64,000 bases of DNA from Gemmatimonadota bacterium (GCA_022822425.1 JAJEBS010000151.1:1-64000); one strand, 5' to 3'; positions 39,897 to 51,620 are shown, counted from the stretch's first letter. The notes: generated by a model from the letters alone, not told the origin. Translations and numbers: made by a program.

Positions 39897-39926
39897 TTGA
39901 CACCCTTCGCGGCGGCTCCCTACCTT
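39897..39926 (+). promoter_or_regulatory. Putative promoter for the TPR-aroQ-efp-acc run (TTGACA-18-TACCTT)
   Basis: TTGACA 39897-39902, TACCTT 39921-39926. Confidence 0.6.
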
Positions 39927-40020
39927 TCCCGGTTGGCGCGCGAGGGCCTCTCGCGAATTTCGACGCGCGTCCCTCGAGCCGCGCCGTGCCGGAGTCTTCT
40001 CTCTTTCCGGGAGCCTGCCT

Positions 40021-40917
40021 GTGGATCAGTCGCTGGAGCGGAGGATTCGCAGGCTCTACTCCTGCTTCCACTCTCCGGAGGATCGCCAGGGCCGTTCGTT
40101 CGCGCCCCTGGCGGACGCCTACCGGCGGGCGGGGGATCTGTTGCGGGCCAGGCTCCTGCTCGAAGAGGGGCTGCGGCATCATCCCGATTTCGCGAGCGCA
40201 CACGTGGTGGCGATGCGGATCGCCCATGATGTTTCGGACCATGCGGGAACTCTGGCCGCCACCCGACGCGTACTCGAACTCGATCCGGGGAACGTGGAGG
40301 CGCGGCAGGTTCTGGCCAGGGTCGGCCCTCTGGTCGAGGACGTGCCGGCGTCCGCCTCCAGGGGCGACGACGATGCGCAGCTCCCGGAAGAGTCATGGAT
40401 GGCCGGTGACGCGGGCGTGTGGGCCGCCGGGACCGACAGCGGACTGGCTTCGGTTGATCCGGCCGCTCTGGAAGCCGAGGAAGAGCAGGTGGCCGCAGCG
40501 GAGTCCGGGGAGGTGCCGCCGGCCCCCGCCGAGGCCGAGAAAGAGCAGGCCGCTCCGGTATCGGAGCAGGGAGCGCAAGGAGGCAGCCGTCCAACCGGGA
40601 TCCCGATCGAGACACCGGCCGCTTCCGACGCCGTAGAGGACGCGGGCATCTACACACGCACCATGGGCCGGCTCTACGAACAGCAGGGGCTCCCTGCGCA
40701 GGCGATCGCGGTCTACGAGCGGCTTGTCGCATCCGAGCCCGGAGACGCAGCGCTCGCGAGCCGCCTGGAGCGCCTTCGCCGGCAGCCCGGGGCCGACGGC
40801 AGGAGCGTGAACGCGACGGGAGAGGCGGAGGCGGCCGGTGGCGGTCCGGAGGTCGTTCCGATCGAGGCGCTGGCGCCCGATGCGCCCATCGCCGGCGCGC
40901 GCGAGGGGGCGCCGTGA
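40021..40917 (+). CDS. TPR-repeat protein with Ala/Glu-rich linker
   Basis: N-terminal TPRs (FAPLADAYRRAGDLLRARLLLEEGLRHHPDFASAH) and C-terminal TPR; GTG start. Confidence 0.78.
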   Translation: MDQSLERRIRRLYSCFHSPEDRQGRSFAPLADAYRRAGDLLRARLLLEEGLRHHPDFASAHVVAMRIAHDVSDHAGTLAATRRVLELDPGNVEARQVLARVGPLVEDVPASASRGDDDAQLPEESWMAGDAGVWAAGTDSGLASVDPAALEAEEEQVAAAESGEVPPAPAEAEKEQAAPVSEQGAQGGSRPTGIPIETPAASDAVEDAGIYTRTMGRLYEQQGLPAQAIAVYERLVASEPGDAALASRLERLRRQPGADGRSVNATGEAEAAGGGPEVVPIEALAPDAPIAGAREGAP

Positions 40918-41351
40918 GGATCGCGATCGTACACGGAGCCAACCTGCGCATGCTGGGACGACGCGAACCGGAGGTGTACGGCTCCGACACGCTCGAGGAC
41001 ATCGACAGGCGCATTCGCACACTGGCGGAGGAACTCGGAGCGGAAGTCGAGATCTTCCAGTCCAATTCGGAAGGGGCGATTCTCGACTATCTGGAGGAAG
41101 CCGCGCCCCGGATCGACGGAGTCCTGATCAATCCAGGGGCGTTCACGCACACCAGCGTCGCGCTGCGGGACGCGCTCGCGGGGATCGAGAGGCCCTTCGT
41201 AGAGGTACATCTGTCGAACCCGGCGGCGCGCGAGTCCTTCCGGCACCGGTCGTACCTGGCGCCCGTTGCCGCGGGCGTGGTCGCCGGTTTTCGCGCGGAA
41301 AGCTATCTTCTTGCCCTTCGGGGGCTTCTGGCACACCTGTCCGGGGATTGA
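40914..41351 (+). CDS. aroQ: 3-dehydroquinate dehydratase, type II
   Basis: MRIAIVHGANLRMLGRREPEVYG, NSEGAILDYL, INPGAFTHTSVALRDAL, EVHLSNP; GTG start. Confidence 0.95.
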   Translation: MRIAIVHGANLRMLGRREPEVYGSDTLEDIDRRIRTLAEELGAEVEIFQSNSEGAILDYLEEAAPRIDGVLINPGAFTHTSVALRDALAGIERPFVEVHLSNPAARESFRHRSYLAPVAAGVVAGFRAESYLLALRGLLAHLSGD

Positions 41352-41394
41352 TTGCGGTTCCCGGGACGGCGCAACTCAACTGAATCGAGGCTGC

Positions 41395-41961
41395 ATGGCC
41401 ACTACAGCCGATTTTCGCAATGGCATGATCCTGGACATCGGCGGTGTCCTCTGGGCGATCACGTATTTTCAGCACGTCAAGCCGGGCAAGGGCGGGGCGT
41501 TCGTGCGCACGCGGCTCAAGAACGTGCTGGACGGCCACGTGGTGGAGAAGACCTTCCGGGCGGGCGAGCGGGTCACCGGCGTTCGCCTCGAGCGCCGTCC
41601 CATGCAGTACAGCTACACCGATGGCGAGTTCTTCCACTTCATGGACCTCCGCACCTACGACATGCATCCTGTCTCGGGCAGCATGGTCGGGGAGGAGCAG
41701 TTGAAGTACCTCAAGGAGAACATGGAATGCGAAGTGCTGGTCCACGACGAGGCCGCCATTGCCGTCGAGCTCCCCGCCTTCGTCGAGCTCGAAGTGACGA
41801 GCACGGAGCCCGGCCTGCGGGGCGATACCGCCCAGGGCGGCACCAAGCCGGCCACCCTCGAGACGGGCGCGGTGGTTCAGGTTCCCCTCTTCGTGGAGGA
41901 AGGTGACGTGCTCAGGGTGGATCGCAGGGAGGACAAGTACCTGACCCGGGTGACGTCATGA
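41395..41961 (+). CDS. efp: Elongation factor P
   Basis: [44 protein letters not shown]. Confidence 0.97.
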   Translation: MATTADFRNGMILDIGGVLWAITYFQHVKPGKGGAFVRTRLKNVLDGHVVEKTFRAGERVTGVRLERRPMQYSYTDGEFFHFMDLRTYDMHPVSGSMVGEEQLKYLKENMECEVLVHDEAAIAVELPAFVELEVTSTEPGLRGDTAQGGTKPATLETGAVVQVPLFVEEGDVLRVDRREDKYLTRVTS

Positions 41962-42455
41962 TCGACGCCGAGTTCGTCGAGCGCCTCATCCGCGCGGTGG
42001 ATGAGAGCGGGATCGATACCGTGGAGGTCCGGCGCGGCGGCACGCGCGTGCGGATCAGCAAGACCCCCCCGCCAGCTCCGGTCCGGACCGAAGCGCAGGC
42101 CGGACCCGTTGCGGGTGCAGTCGAATCATCGGCCTCCGGGGACGGCGCCCCGGCCGCCCCGGCGGAATCGACGGCTGCGGGCGATTCGGCCGCACGGGAA
42201 CAGCCGGCCACGACGCTGATCGAGATCAAATCGCCGATGGTGGGGACCTTCTACCGCGCCGGAGCCCCGGGAGCCCCACCCTACGTCGACACCGGACAGA
42301 GAATCTCGGAGGGGGACACGCTCTGCATCATCGAGGCCATGAAGCTCATGAACGAGTTCGAGAGCGACATCAGCGGAACCATCGAGGAGATCCTGGTGGA
42401 GGACGGCGAGCCCGTGGAGTACGGACAGGTGCTCTTCAGGGTGGCGCCGGTCTGA
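41958..42455 (+). CDS. accB: Acetyl-CoA carboxylase biotin carboxyl carrier protein
   Basis: Ala/Pro linker and biotinyl site [10 protein letters not shown]. Confidence 0.96.
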   Translation: MIDAEFVERLIRAVDESGIDTVEVRRGGTRVRISKTPPPAPVRTEAQAGPVAGAVESSASGDGAPAAPAESTAAGDSAAREQPATTLIEIKSPMVGTFYRAGAPGAPPYVDTGQRISEGDTLCIIEAMKLMNEFESDISGTIEEILVEDGEPVEYGQVLFRVAPV

Positions 42456-42524
42456 GCAGGCCGCGCCCCCTGGGCCGGGGTTCGACGGGCTCGACCCGAC
42501 GCGCGCGTTGCGGGAGCTCTACCG

Positions 42525-43874
42525 GTGTTCGCTAAGGTACTGATCGCCAACCGGGGCGAGATCGCGCTCCGTATCATCCGTGCGTGCCACGAGCTCGGCG
42601 TCGAGGCCGTGGCGGTCTTCTCGGAGGCCGACCGGGACTCGCTGCACGTGCGCTTCGCGGATGAGGCGGTCTGCATCGGACCGCCGTCGGTGACGGAAAG
42701 CTACCTGAATATCCCGCGGATCATCGCCGCGGCGGAGATCACGGGCGCGGAAGCCATCCATCCCGGTTACGGGCTGCTCGCCGAGAACGCGGAGTTCTCC
42801 GAGATCTGCGACGCCTCCGGCATCACCTTCATCGGCCCGACTGCGGACCAGATTCGGGCCATGGGCGACAAGGTCGTGGCGCGCGAGACGATGATGGCGA
42901 TCGGGGTGCCCACCGTGCCCGGTTCGGAGGGGGCGCTGAACAGCGTGCGCGAAGCCCTTCGGCTCGCGGACGAGATCGTGTACCCGGTGATGGTCAAGGC
43001 CGCCGCGGGCGGCGGCGGCAAGGGAATGCGCATCGCGCGCGACGCCGGCGAGCTGGAACGGGTCTTCGGTTCCACACGCATGGAGGCGCAGGCGGCGTTC
43101 GGAGATTCCTCGGTCTACCTGGAGAAGCTCATCGAGCGACCGCGCCATGTGGAGATTCAGGTCTTCGGGGACAGTCATGGCCGCGTGGTGCACCTGGGCG
43201 AGCGGGACTGCTCCGTGCAGCGCCGCCACCAGAAACTGATCGAGGAGGCGCCCGCCCATGGTCTGTCGCCCGGATTGCGCGAGGAGATGGGCCGCGCCGC
43301 CGTGCGGGGAGCGGCGGGCATAGAATACGCCGGCGCGGGGACGGTGGAGTTCCTGCTGGATCCCTCGGGGGCGTTCTACTTCATCGAGATGAATACCCGC
43401 ATCCAGGTAGAGCATCCGGTAACCGAGGTGACGACCGGCCTGGATCTGGTGAAGGAGCAGATCCGGGTGGCGTTCGGGGCCCCGCTCTCGTTCCCGCCCG
43501 AGCCCGCCAACCACCGTGGGCACGCCATCGAGTTCCGGATCAACGCCGAGGACCCGGAGCGGGACTTCATGCCGGCGCCGGGAAGAATCGATGTCTTCCA
43601 TCCGCCCGCGGGTCCCGGGATCCGCCTCGACACGCACGTTTACGCCGGCTATACGGTCCCTCGCTACTACGATTCGCTGCTGGCCAAGGTGATCGTGAGC
43701 GCGGCCACCCGCCGGGAGGCGATCGACCGGGCCCGGCACAGCCTGGACAACTTCGTGGTGGGCGGCGTGCCCACCACCCTGAGTTTCCTCTCGCGCATCC
43801 TGCGGGACCCGCGCTTTGTGGAGGGAGCCGTCGACACCAGCCTGGTGGATCGCCTGATGAGCGAGGCGGCGTAG
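42525..43874 (+). CDS. accC: Acetyl-CoA carboxylase, biotin carboxylase subunit
   Basis: MFAKVLIANRGEIALRIIRACHELG, AAAGGGGKGMRIA, FIEMNTRIQVEHPVTE; GTG start. Confidence 0.97.
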   Translation: MFAKVLIANRGEIALRIIRACHELGVEAVAVFSEADRDSLHVRFADEAVCIGPPSVTESYLNIPRIIAAAEITGAEAIHPGYGLLAENAEFSEICDASGITFIGPTADQIRAMGDKVVARETMMAIGVPTVPGSEGALNSVREALRLADEIVYPVMVKAAAGGGGKGMRIARDAGELERVFGSTRMEAQAAFGDSSVYLEKLIERPRHVEIQVFGDSHGRVVHLGERDCSVQRRHQKLIEEAPAHGLSPGLREEMGRAAVRGAAGIEYAGAGTVEFLLDPSGAFYFIEMNTRIQVEHPVTEVTTGLDLVKEQIRVAFGAPLSFPPEPANHRGHAIEFRINAEDPERDFMPAPGRIDVFHPPAGPGIRLDTHVYAGYTVPRYYDSLLAKVIVSAATRREAIDRARHSLDNFVVGGVPTTLSFLSRILRDPRFVEGAVDTSLVDRLMSEAA

Positions 43875-43877
43875 GCG

Positions 43878-46310
43878 GTGGCGGCGCGCAGGAAACGGGG
43901 AGAACGAGCACGCGGGAAGGCGGCTCCGGTTCGCGGGCGAGCGGAGGACAGGGAAGAAGGCACCTTTCTGTCCCGGAGGCAGAAGTCCGACATCCTGGCT
44001 CTGTCCCTGGTGGTTCTGGCGCTCTTCCTGCTTCTGGCGCTCATCCCGGTATCGGTCCTGGGCGCGCGCGCCGAGGCGTGGTTTCCTTCGGGGAACGCGA
44101 TCGGCCTGCTGGGTGCCAGGTTCCGGGAGGCGGCGATCTCGACGCTGGGCGCGGCGGCGTTCGCGCTTCCGGTTCTCCTCACGCTGGGAGGGCTGCGTGC
44201 GGGCGCGTGGACGACCACGCGCACCACCGTGCGGGCGGCGATCCTGACGGCCGGCCTGGCTTTGATCGCCTCGTGCACGGCCTCGTTGCTGGGGAGCGCC
44301 GGAGGTTCGGGACGGCTGGGATCGATCCTGGCCGGCGGGCTCAGCTCGGTCATCGGCTGGCTGGGCACGGCGTTGCTGCTCGCGGGCTTCCTGGTCGGGC
44401 TCCTGGTGGCCACGCTCGACTGGAACCCGCTCCGTTGGCTGGGACGCGGCGTCAGGGCGCTGGGCCGTCCCCTCGGGTCGGCGTGGTCCGCGGTCGATCT
44501 GCGCGGGAGATTGGCTCGGCTGCCGCGGCCGGGGGCGCGAAAGGACTCGAACGACCCCGGAAAGCCGGCCCGGAGGGGCGCGGAACGGGGCATTCCCGAG
44601 GATGTCGCGGCAGTCCTGGACGGGGTCGTGGAAGAACTGGGGGATCCGGCCGCCGCGCCCGATCCGGCGGGCCACGCGACGGCGGAACAGTCGCCGGAAC
44701 CGGTTGCCGAGCCCGCGGCGGACGGCAGGGAGAGCGGGGCGCCCGCGGAGGCCGCGGGCGAACAGGCGCTGGAAGACCCGGCCGGAGGGGCGTTGCCGTC
44801 GATCGACCTGCTGGATGCCCCGGAGCCGAAGGATCCCTTCCGCATGGAACTGAAGCTCTCGCAGCTGGGCGAGGTCCTGGTGGAGAAGCTCCGCTCGTTC
44901 GGCGTACAGAGCCGGATCGGCGGCCGCACCACCGGGCCGGTCGTGACCCAGTTCGAGGTGGTGCCCGCGCCCGGGGTCAAGGTCAATCGCATCGCCAACC
45001 TGGAGGCCGACCTGGCGCTGGCGATGAAGGCGAGGAGCATCCGCATCGTCGCCCCGATCCCCGGAAAGGGCGCCGTCGGCGTGGAAATCCCCAATCCGGA
45101 GCCGGAAATCGTCTATCTGCGGGACATTCTCGAGTCCCCCGCGTTCCGGTCGTCGAAGGCGGCGCTGCCCCTCGCTCTGGGCAAGGACCTGACCGGGCGC
45201 CCCTACGTTTCCGATCTGGCGCGCATGCCCCACGTGCTGATCGCGGGCGCCACCGGATCGGGAAAGTCGGTCTGCCTGAACGCGTTCATCACCAGCCTGG
45301 TCTACTCCCACTCGCCCGAGTCGCTTCGGCTGCTGATGGTCGATCCGAAGATGGTCGAGCTGTCGGTGTACGCCGATCTTCCCCACCTGCGTCATCCGGT
45401 GGTGACCGATCCGGCCGACGCCGCGAGCGTCCTGAAATGGGCGGTGCTGGAGATGGAACGCCGGTACGCGCTGCTCTCGGCGAACCAGGTGCGCTCGCTG
45501 GGGGAGTTCAACCGGATGGTGCGCGACGGGCGGCCGCTGCGCCATCCGCCGCCACCGCCCGCGCCCGGCGAGGAACCCGGGGAGGAAGCCTGGGAGGAGG
45601 GCATCCTCCCCTTCGTGGTGGTGATCATCGACGAGCTCGCCGATCTGATGATGACGGTTCAGGGCGAAGTCGAACGCCCCCTGACCATGCTCGCCCAGAA
45701 GGCGCGCGCCATCGGCATCCACCTCATGGTGGCGACGCAAAGACCCAGCGTGAACGTGATCACCGGGCTCATCAAGGCCAACTTCCCCTGCCGCATCGCC
45801 TTCCGGGTCGCCTCCAAGACCGACTCGCGCACCATCCTGGACCAGAACGGCGCGGATGCGCTGCTGGGCAACGGCGACATGCTGTTCCTGCCGCCGGGCC
45901 AGAGCGAGCCCGTGCGCATTCAGGGCGCCTTTGTGCCGGGATCGGATACGAACCGGCTCACGGGCTGGTTCCGGGAGCTGGTGCGTCACTGGGAGGACGC
46001 GGGCGAGATGCCGGACTTCGCGGGGGAGGAGGACATCCTGGCCATGGTTCGCAGCCGGGAAGGGGAGAGCGACGCCGGCGAGGAGGACGGCCCGGCGGAG
46101 CGCGACGACCTCTTCTTCGCCGCGGCCGAAGTGTGCGTCCGGCAGAATCAGGGCTCGACCTCCCTTCTGCAGCGGAAACTGCGCATCGGCTACGGCCGCG
46201 CGGCCCGCGTGGTGGACCAGCTGCACGAGGCGGGCGTCCTGGGTCCGCCCGACGGCTCCAGGCCGCGGGAAGTGCTCATGGGGCTGGACGAGATCGAGTC
46301 GTTGCGCTAG
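43878..46310 (+). CDS. ftsK: DNA translocase FtsK/SpoIIIE
   Basis: N-terminal TMs, Walker A HVLIAGATGSGKSVCLNAFI, VVIIDELADLMM, C-terminal gamma winged-helix; GTG start. Confidence 0.96.
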   Translation: MAARRKRGERARGKAAPVRGRAEDREEGTFLSRRQKSDILALSLVVLALFLLLALIPVSVLGARAEAWFPSGNAIGLLGARFREAAISTLGAAAFALPVLLTLGGLRAGAWTTTRTTVRAAILTAGLALIASCTASLLGSAGGSGRLGSILAGGLSSVIGWLGTALLLAGFLVGLLVATLDWNPLRWLGRGVRALGRPLGSAWSAVDLRGRLARLPRPGARKDSNDPGKPARRGAERGIPEDVAAVLDGVVEELGDPAAAPDPAGHATAEQSPEPVAEPAADGRESGAPAEAAGEQALEDPAGGALPSIDLLDAPEPKDPFRMELKLSQLGEVLVEKLRSFGVQSRIGGRTTGPVVTQFEVVPAPGVKVNRIANLEADLALAMKARSIRIVAPIPGKGAVGVEIPNPEPEIVYLRDILESPAFRSSKAALPLALGKDLTGRPYVSDLARMPHVLIAGATGSGKSVCLNAFITSLVYSHSPESLRLLMVDPKMVELSVYADLPHLRHPVVTDPADAASVLKWAVLEMERRYALLSANQVRSLGEFNRMVRDGRPLRHPPPPPAPGEEPGEEAWEEGILPFVVVIIDELADLMMTVQGEVERPLTMLAQKARAIGIHLMVATQRPSVNVITGLIKANFPCRIAFRVASKTDSRTILDQNGADALLGNGDMLFLPPGQSEPVRIQGAFVPGSDTNRLTGWFRELVRHWEDAGEMPDFAGEEDILAMVRSREGESDAGEEDGPAERDDLFFAAAEVCVRQNQGSTSLLQRKLRIGYGRAARVVDQLHEAGVLGPPDGSRPREVLMGLDEIESLR

Positions 46311-46383
46311 CCGCGCAGTCCGCGGGCTGACGGGCAGCCTGCCCTGCCGGAACGGCCGCGCTCGCCTGCGGGTATGGCGTGCC

Positions 46384-47052
46384 ATGAAAAACACGTCCTT
46401 CGGCCTTCTGGCGGTCCTCTGCGCGGCTGTCGGTCCGGGCGGCGCCTTCGCCATGCAGGAGGCCGCGGACCCGTTGGTCATCCTCGAACGTGCCTCCGGC
46501 GAGTATTCCGCGTTGACGGGGTTCTGCGCCGACTTCCGGCAGACCCTGACCTCGCCCCTTCTGAACCAGGTGACCCGCTCCCGGGGGCGCATGTGCCAGC
46601 AGCAGCCGGACCGCTTCTCCATGCGTTTCACCGACCCCGAGGGCGACCTGGTGATCGCCGACGGGGAGTGGCTGTGGATCTACTTCCCGAGCAGCGACGC
46701 CGGTCAGGTGATTCGCTCGCCCATGACCTCCGGGAGACAGGGCCGCTTCGACTTCCACCGCGAATTCCTCTCGGATCCGGGGACCCGCTACGCCCCTGCG
46801 TACCTGCGCACCGAGGAAATCGACGGCGCTCGTTCTCACGTCATCCGGCTGGTTCCGCGTCAGCCGTCCGCCTATCGCGAGGCGCAGGTGTGGATCGATG
46901 AGGGGACCTGGTTCATCCGCCGTACCGAAATCGAGGAGGAAAACGGCAATCTGCGCGAGGTCCAGCTGGCCGGATTCGAGCCGAACCCGCAGCTGGCGAG
47001 CGAGACCTTCCGCTTCACGCCGCCGCGGGGGGTCCAGGTCATCACGCGATGA
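46384..47052 (+). CDS. lolA: Outer membrane lipoprotein carrier protein LolA
   Basis: CADFRQTLTSPLLNQVTRSRGRMCQQQPDRFSMRFTDPEGDLVIADGEWLWIYFPSSDAGQ; follows ftsK. Confidence 0.88.
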   Translation: MKNTSFGLLAVLCAAVGPGGAFAMQEAADPLVILERASGEYSALTGFCADFRQTLTSPLLNQVTRSRGRMCQQQPDRFSMRFTDPEGDLVIADGEWLWIYFPSSDAGQVIRSPMTSGRQGRFDFHREFLSDPGTRYAPAYLRTEEIDGARSHVIRLVPRQPSAYREAQVWIDEGTWFIRRTEIEEENGNLREVQLAGFEPNPQLASETFRFTPPRGVQVITR

Positions 47053-47086
47053 GGGTCTGGCACCGGACGGGGGAAGTGATCCGGGA

Positions 47087-47794
47087 ATGGACCGGATGAG
47101 GGGCGCCGTGATGGTCCTGACGGCGCTCGTGGCCGGGTCCGGCATGGCTGCGCCCGCGGCCGCGCAGGACCTGGCCGAGTTCGACTACGAGCATCTGAGG
47201 TTGCGGGGCATCGGCTTCGAGACCGGATACGTGCCCGCGCACGGGATCCACGGCGTGCGCGGGGACACACGGAGCTGGGGCGCCCGGCTCGACCTCGGAT
47301 ACCTGGGTCCGGGGCTCCGCATTGCGCCCTCGGTGACCTACTGGTCGTCGGAGCTCGAGGCCGAAGAGGTCTCCCGCCTGGAGGCCCGGCTCGGGCAACT
47401 GATCGCGCGGGAATCGGGGCCGTCCGCATCCGGGGCCGGGCCCGAAGTCGATCTCGGCACGATCACGTGGACGGACCTGGTCGTTGGCGTGGACGCCCAT
47501 GTCGTGTGGAACATTCCCTTCGGATGGCTCGGCTTTCTCGGTCTCGGCGCCTCCGTGCATGTTCTCGACGGACAGGGCGAGGCCATCGACGGCACCTTCG
47601 TCGAGGACCTTCTGGACACGGTGCGCCCGGGAGTGAACGCGCATCTGGGGATGGAGTATCCGCTCTGGACCTGGTCCCGGCTCTATTGGCACGGCCGCTA
47701 CGAGGTGACCGAGGACCTGCGCTACTTCAATCTCCGGGGCGGGCTGCAGCTCATGTTCGGTGGCATAGCTCCCGGGGAGATGGAGCCCCGCTGA
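47087..47794 (+). CDS. Hypothetical small outer membrane beta-barrel protein
   Basis: Signal peptide (VLTALVAGSGMAAPAAAQ), alternating amphipathic strands, GLQLMFG near C-terminus. Confidence 0.7.
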   Translation: MDRMRGAVMVLTALVAGSGMAAPAAAQDLAEFDYEHLRLRGIGFETGYVPAHGIHGVRGDTRSWGARLDLGYLGPGLRIAPSVTYWSSELEAEEVSRLEARLGQLIARESGPSASGAGPEVDLGTITWTDLVVGVDAHVVWNIPFGWLGFLGLGASVHVLDGQGEAIDGTFVEDLLDTVRPGVNAHLGMEYPLWTWSRLYWHGRYEVTEDLRYFNLRGGLQLMFGGIAPGEMEPR

Positions 47795-47866
47795 GGCCGT
47801 TTGCCGGCGGCTGCGGGCATTCGCCCGGTGGCTGACCCCCCGCCGGGAACGGCCGGGGTGAAGAGC

Positions 47867-49450
47867 ATGAGCGCCGTCTTCGGCCTGGACGGACGGGAAT
47901 GGCGGCTGGCGTCGGCGTCCGCCGTCCTGTTCTTCGCGGCATTCCCCCCCTTTCACCTGATCGCGCCTTCCCTCCTGGCGCTGGTCCCGCTGGTGGTCGC
48001 GGTCCGGGAGGCGCGCACGCCCCGTCGGGCTGCGCGGATCGGCTTCGTGTTCGGGGCGCTGCACCATGGTCTGCTGCTGCACTGGATGGTTCCCGCGCTC
48101 GAGCGGCTGACGGCGACGGCTCCGCTGGTCTACGCCACGGCCGTGATGCTGCTCGCGCTGTCGCAGGCGCTGGCGTGCTGGATGCTCGACCTCCTGCGGC
48201 GTGGCGGCCGGGTTCCGTTCTGGTTCGCGCTGCCCCTTGCATGGACCGCGGTGGAGTGGGGGATCGCCCACGCCCCGGGGATGCTGGCCTACCCTTGGCT
48301 GGGGCTGGGGACATCGCTCACGGGATACCCGGAGCTGGTGGGAATCGCCGAGCTGGCCGGCGCGCGTGGGGTGACGTTCTGGCTGGCGCTGGTGAACGGC
48401 CTTGTCGCGCAGGCCGTGGTGGCCGGCCGGGGCGCGCGACGGGTGCGGGGTGGGCTCCGGGCCGGCCGTGCGTGGCTGGCGGCCGCCCTGGTGGTTGCGG
48501 CCATTCCCGCCGCCTGGGGAGTGTGGCGCGCCCGTTACCTGGATCTGCGGCCGGGGCCGGTGGTCACCACCGTGCGCACCACGTTGCGCGCGCAGCCGGA
48601 CGAGGAGATATCCGACCTGGAGGCGCTCGCCGCGGTGGAGGCCCTGCTGGCGGCGCCCGAGGCCGACGCGCCCGCGCCCTACCTGGTAGTGCTCCCGGAG
48701 GGCACCTTCCGGGACGGGCTGGATCAGCCGGAAGTGGTCGCGGGCCTGGGAGATCTGTCGCGGCGGCTGGGGGCGCCCGTCGTGTTCGGCGTGGTGCGCA
48801 CGGAAGAGGCGGGGGCGGGACGGTACAACTCGGCCGCGCTGGCCGGGCCGGGCGGACTGCAGGGGGACCCCTACGACAAGCGCCGCCTGGTGCCGTGGGT
48901 CGAGCGGATGCCGCTGGCGGGCCTGTTCCCGATGACCGCCGGGGAGCGTCCGTTGCGCGCGGGTGCCGGGTGGACGGTACTCGAGGCCGGCCGCCATGCC
49001 GTCGGCGCGCTCATCTGCTACGAGGCCGCGTTCACCGGCGCCGCCCGGGCGCTCCGGCGCGCGGGGGCCCGGGTGCTGCTCAACATCACCAACGACGCCT
49101 GGTTCGCGCGGACGGGCGCCTTCGCGGTCGCGCAGCACGAGGCCCATCTGGTCATGCGCGCCGTCGAGACCCGTACCGGGGTGGTGCGTTCGGCCAACCT
49201 CGGTCCCGCGGGCTTCGTCCACCCCACCGGCCGGGTGCGCGCGCGTGTCAGCGGCCCGGGCGCGGGTGTGGCGACCGCCCGGGTGGATGCCGTGGTCGGG
49301 CCCACCTGGTACGTGCGCGTCGGGGACGTGGCGGGGCCGGGGGCCGCGGCCGCGCTGCTCCTGCTGCTCCTCTTCGGCCGTACCCGACGTCCACGGTTCC
49401 CACCGCCGGGATCACGGCCCGTTCCCCGCTCGCCCGAAACCGGCCATTGA
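47867..49450 (+). CDS. lnt: Apolipoprotein N-acyltransferase
   Basis: N-terminal TMs and nitrilase domain with Glu (VVLPEGTF), Lys (YDKRRLVPWVERMP), Cys (GALICYEAAF); start estimated. Confidence 0.88.
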   Translation: MSAVFGLDGREWRLASASAVLFFAAFPPFHLIAPSLLALVPLVVAVREARTPRRAARIGFVFGALHHGLLLHWMVPALERLTATAPLVYATAVMLLALSQALACWMLDLLRRGGRVPFWFALPLAWTAVEWGIAHAPGMLAYPWLGLGTSLTGYPELVGIAELAGARGVTFWLALVNGLVAQAVVAGRGARRVRGGLRAGRAWLAAALVVAAIPAAWGVWRARYLDLRPGPVVTTVRTTLRAQPDEEISDLEALAAVEALLAAPEADAPAPYLVVLPEGTFRDGLDQPEVVAGLGDLSRRLGAPVVFGVVRTEEAGAGRYNSAALAGPGGLQGDPYDKRRLVPWVERMPLAGLFPMTAGERPLRAGAGWTVLEAGRHAVGALICYEAAFTGAARALRRAGARVLLNITNDAWFARTGAFAVAQHEAHLVMRAVETRTGVVRSANLGPAGFVHPTGRVRARVSGPGAGVATARVDAVVGPTWYVRVGDVAGPGAAAALLLLLLFGRTRRPRFPPPGSRPVPRSPETGH

Positions 49451-49475
49451 ACGCCCTCGGGGCCAAATCTATACT
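49447..49475 (+). promoter_or_regulatory. Putative promoter of prfA-prmC (TTGAAC-17-TATACT)
   Basis: TTGAAC 49447-49452 overlapping lnt stop codon, TATACT 49470-49475. Confidence 0.6.
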
Positions 49476-49567
49476 ACGGGCTCCCGGTCCCCGCCGGCCG
49501 AGCGTCGCTTCCGGCGGCCCGGCCGAGCCCCGACTCATCCCGAAGGACGACCCGGCCATCGCTGCGC

Positions 49568-50679
<1,112 letters not shown>

Positions 50680-50683
<4 letters not shown>

Positions 50684-51609
50684 GCACGCTCTCCCTCGAG
50701 CGGCCCTCCGGTCGCGTACCCGGACGGGAAGAACCCTGGACCGTCCTGAACCTGGTGCTCTGGAGCGCGCACTACCTCGAGGGCAAGGGGGTGCCCGGCA
50801 CGCGGCTGGACGCCGAACACCTGCTGGCCGACACACTCGGGCTGCCGCGCCTCGAACTCTACCTGCAGCACGACCGGCCGCTCGAGGCATCCGAGCTGGC
50901 CGCCTTCAAGCCTCGTCTCCTGCGGCGCGCCCGCCGGGAACCGCTCCAGTACATCCTGGGCAGGGCCGCCTTCCGGGAAATGGATCTGGCGGTGGACCGG
51001 CGGGTTCTGGTTCCCCGTCCGGAAACGGAGCTGCTCGCGGGAGAGGTGCTCGCGTGGGCCGCGGACCGCGCCGCCGCCGGGCTCCGGGCGCTCGACCTGG
51101 GAACAGGCAGCGGCGCCCTTGCCCTGGCGCTCGCCACCGAAGGCGACTTCGCCTCCGTCGTGGCCACCGACATCAGCCGGGACGCGCTCGAGGTGGCTTC
51201 CCTCAACCATGGGCAATACCATGACGGGGCTCCGCTGGAGTTCAGGGCGGGATCGCTGTACGAACCCCTCGGACGCGACGAGCGCTTCGACGTGATCGTG
51301 TCGAACCCCCCCTACATCCCCAGTGCCGAGCTGGAGGGCCTGGAGCCGGAGGTGCGGGACTGGGAACCCCGACGGGCGCTGGACGCGGGTGCCGACGGCA
51401 TGCGGGTGCTGAAGCCGCTGATTGCCGGCGCGCCGCGTCATCTGACGCCCGGGGGATTGCTGGCGCTCGAAGTAGGCGCCGATCAGGCGGCTCCGGCGGT
51501 GTGCCGGATTGAGGGCACGGGCGCCTTCGCCCGGGTGCGCGTCATCCCCGACCTGGCGGGCCGCGAGCGCATCGTGCTGGCGAACCGGCAGCGGAACGAG
51601 GATCGATAA
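50680..51609 (+). CDS. prmC: Release factor glutamine methyltransferase
   Basis: [27 protein letters not shown] overlap with prfA. Confidence 0.95.
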
Positions 51610-51620
51610 CAGGAGGCTGA

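Noticed and set aside
46339-46351. GGGCAGCCTGCCC hairpin between ftsK and lolA
   Set aside because: Only 5-bp stem with 3-nt loop and no U-tract; too weak to call a terminator.
42519-46631. 1370-aa minus-strand ORF antisense to accC-ftsK-lolA
   Set aside because: High-GC antisense artefact: composition (His/Arg/Gln rich) is the shadow of well-supported + strand genes and shows no recognisable domain.
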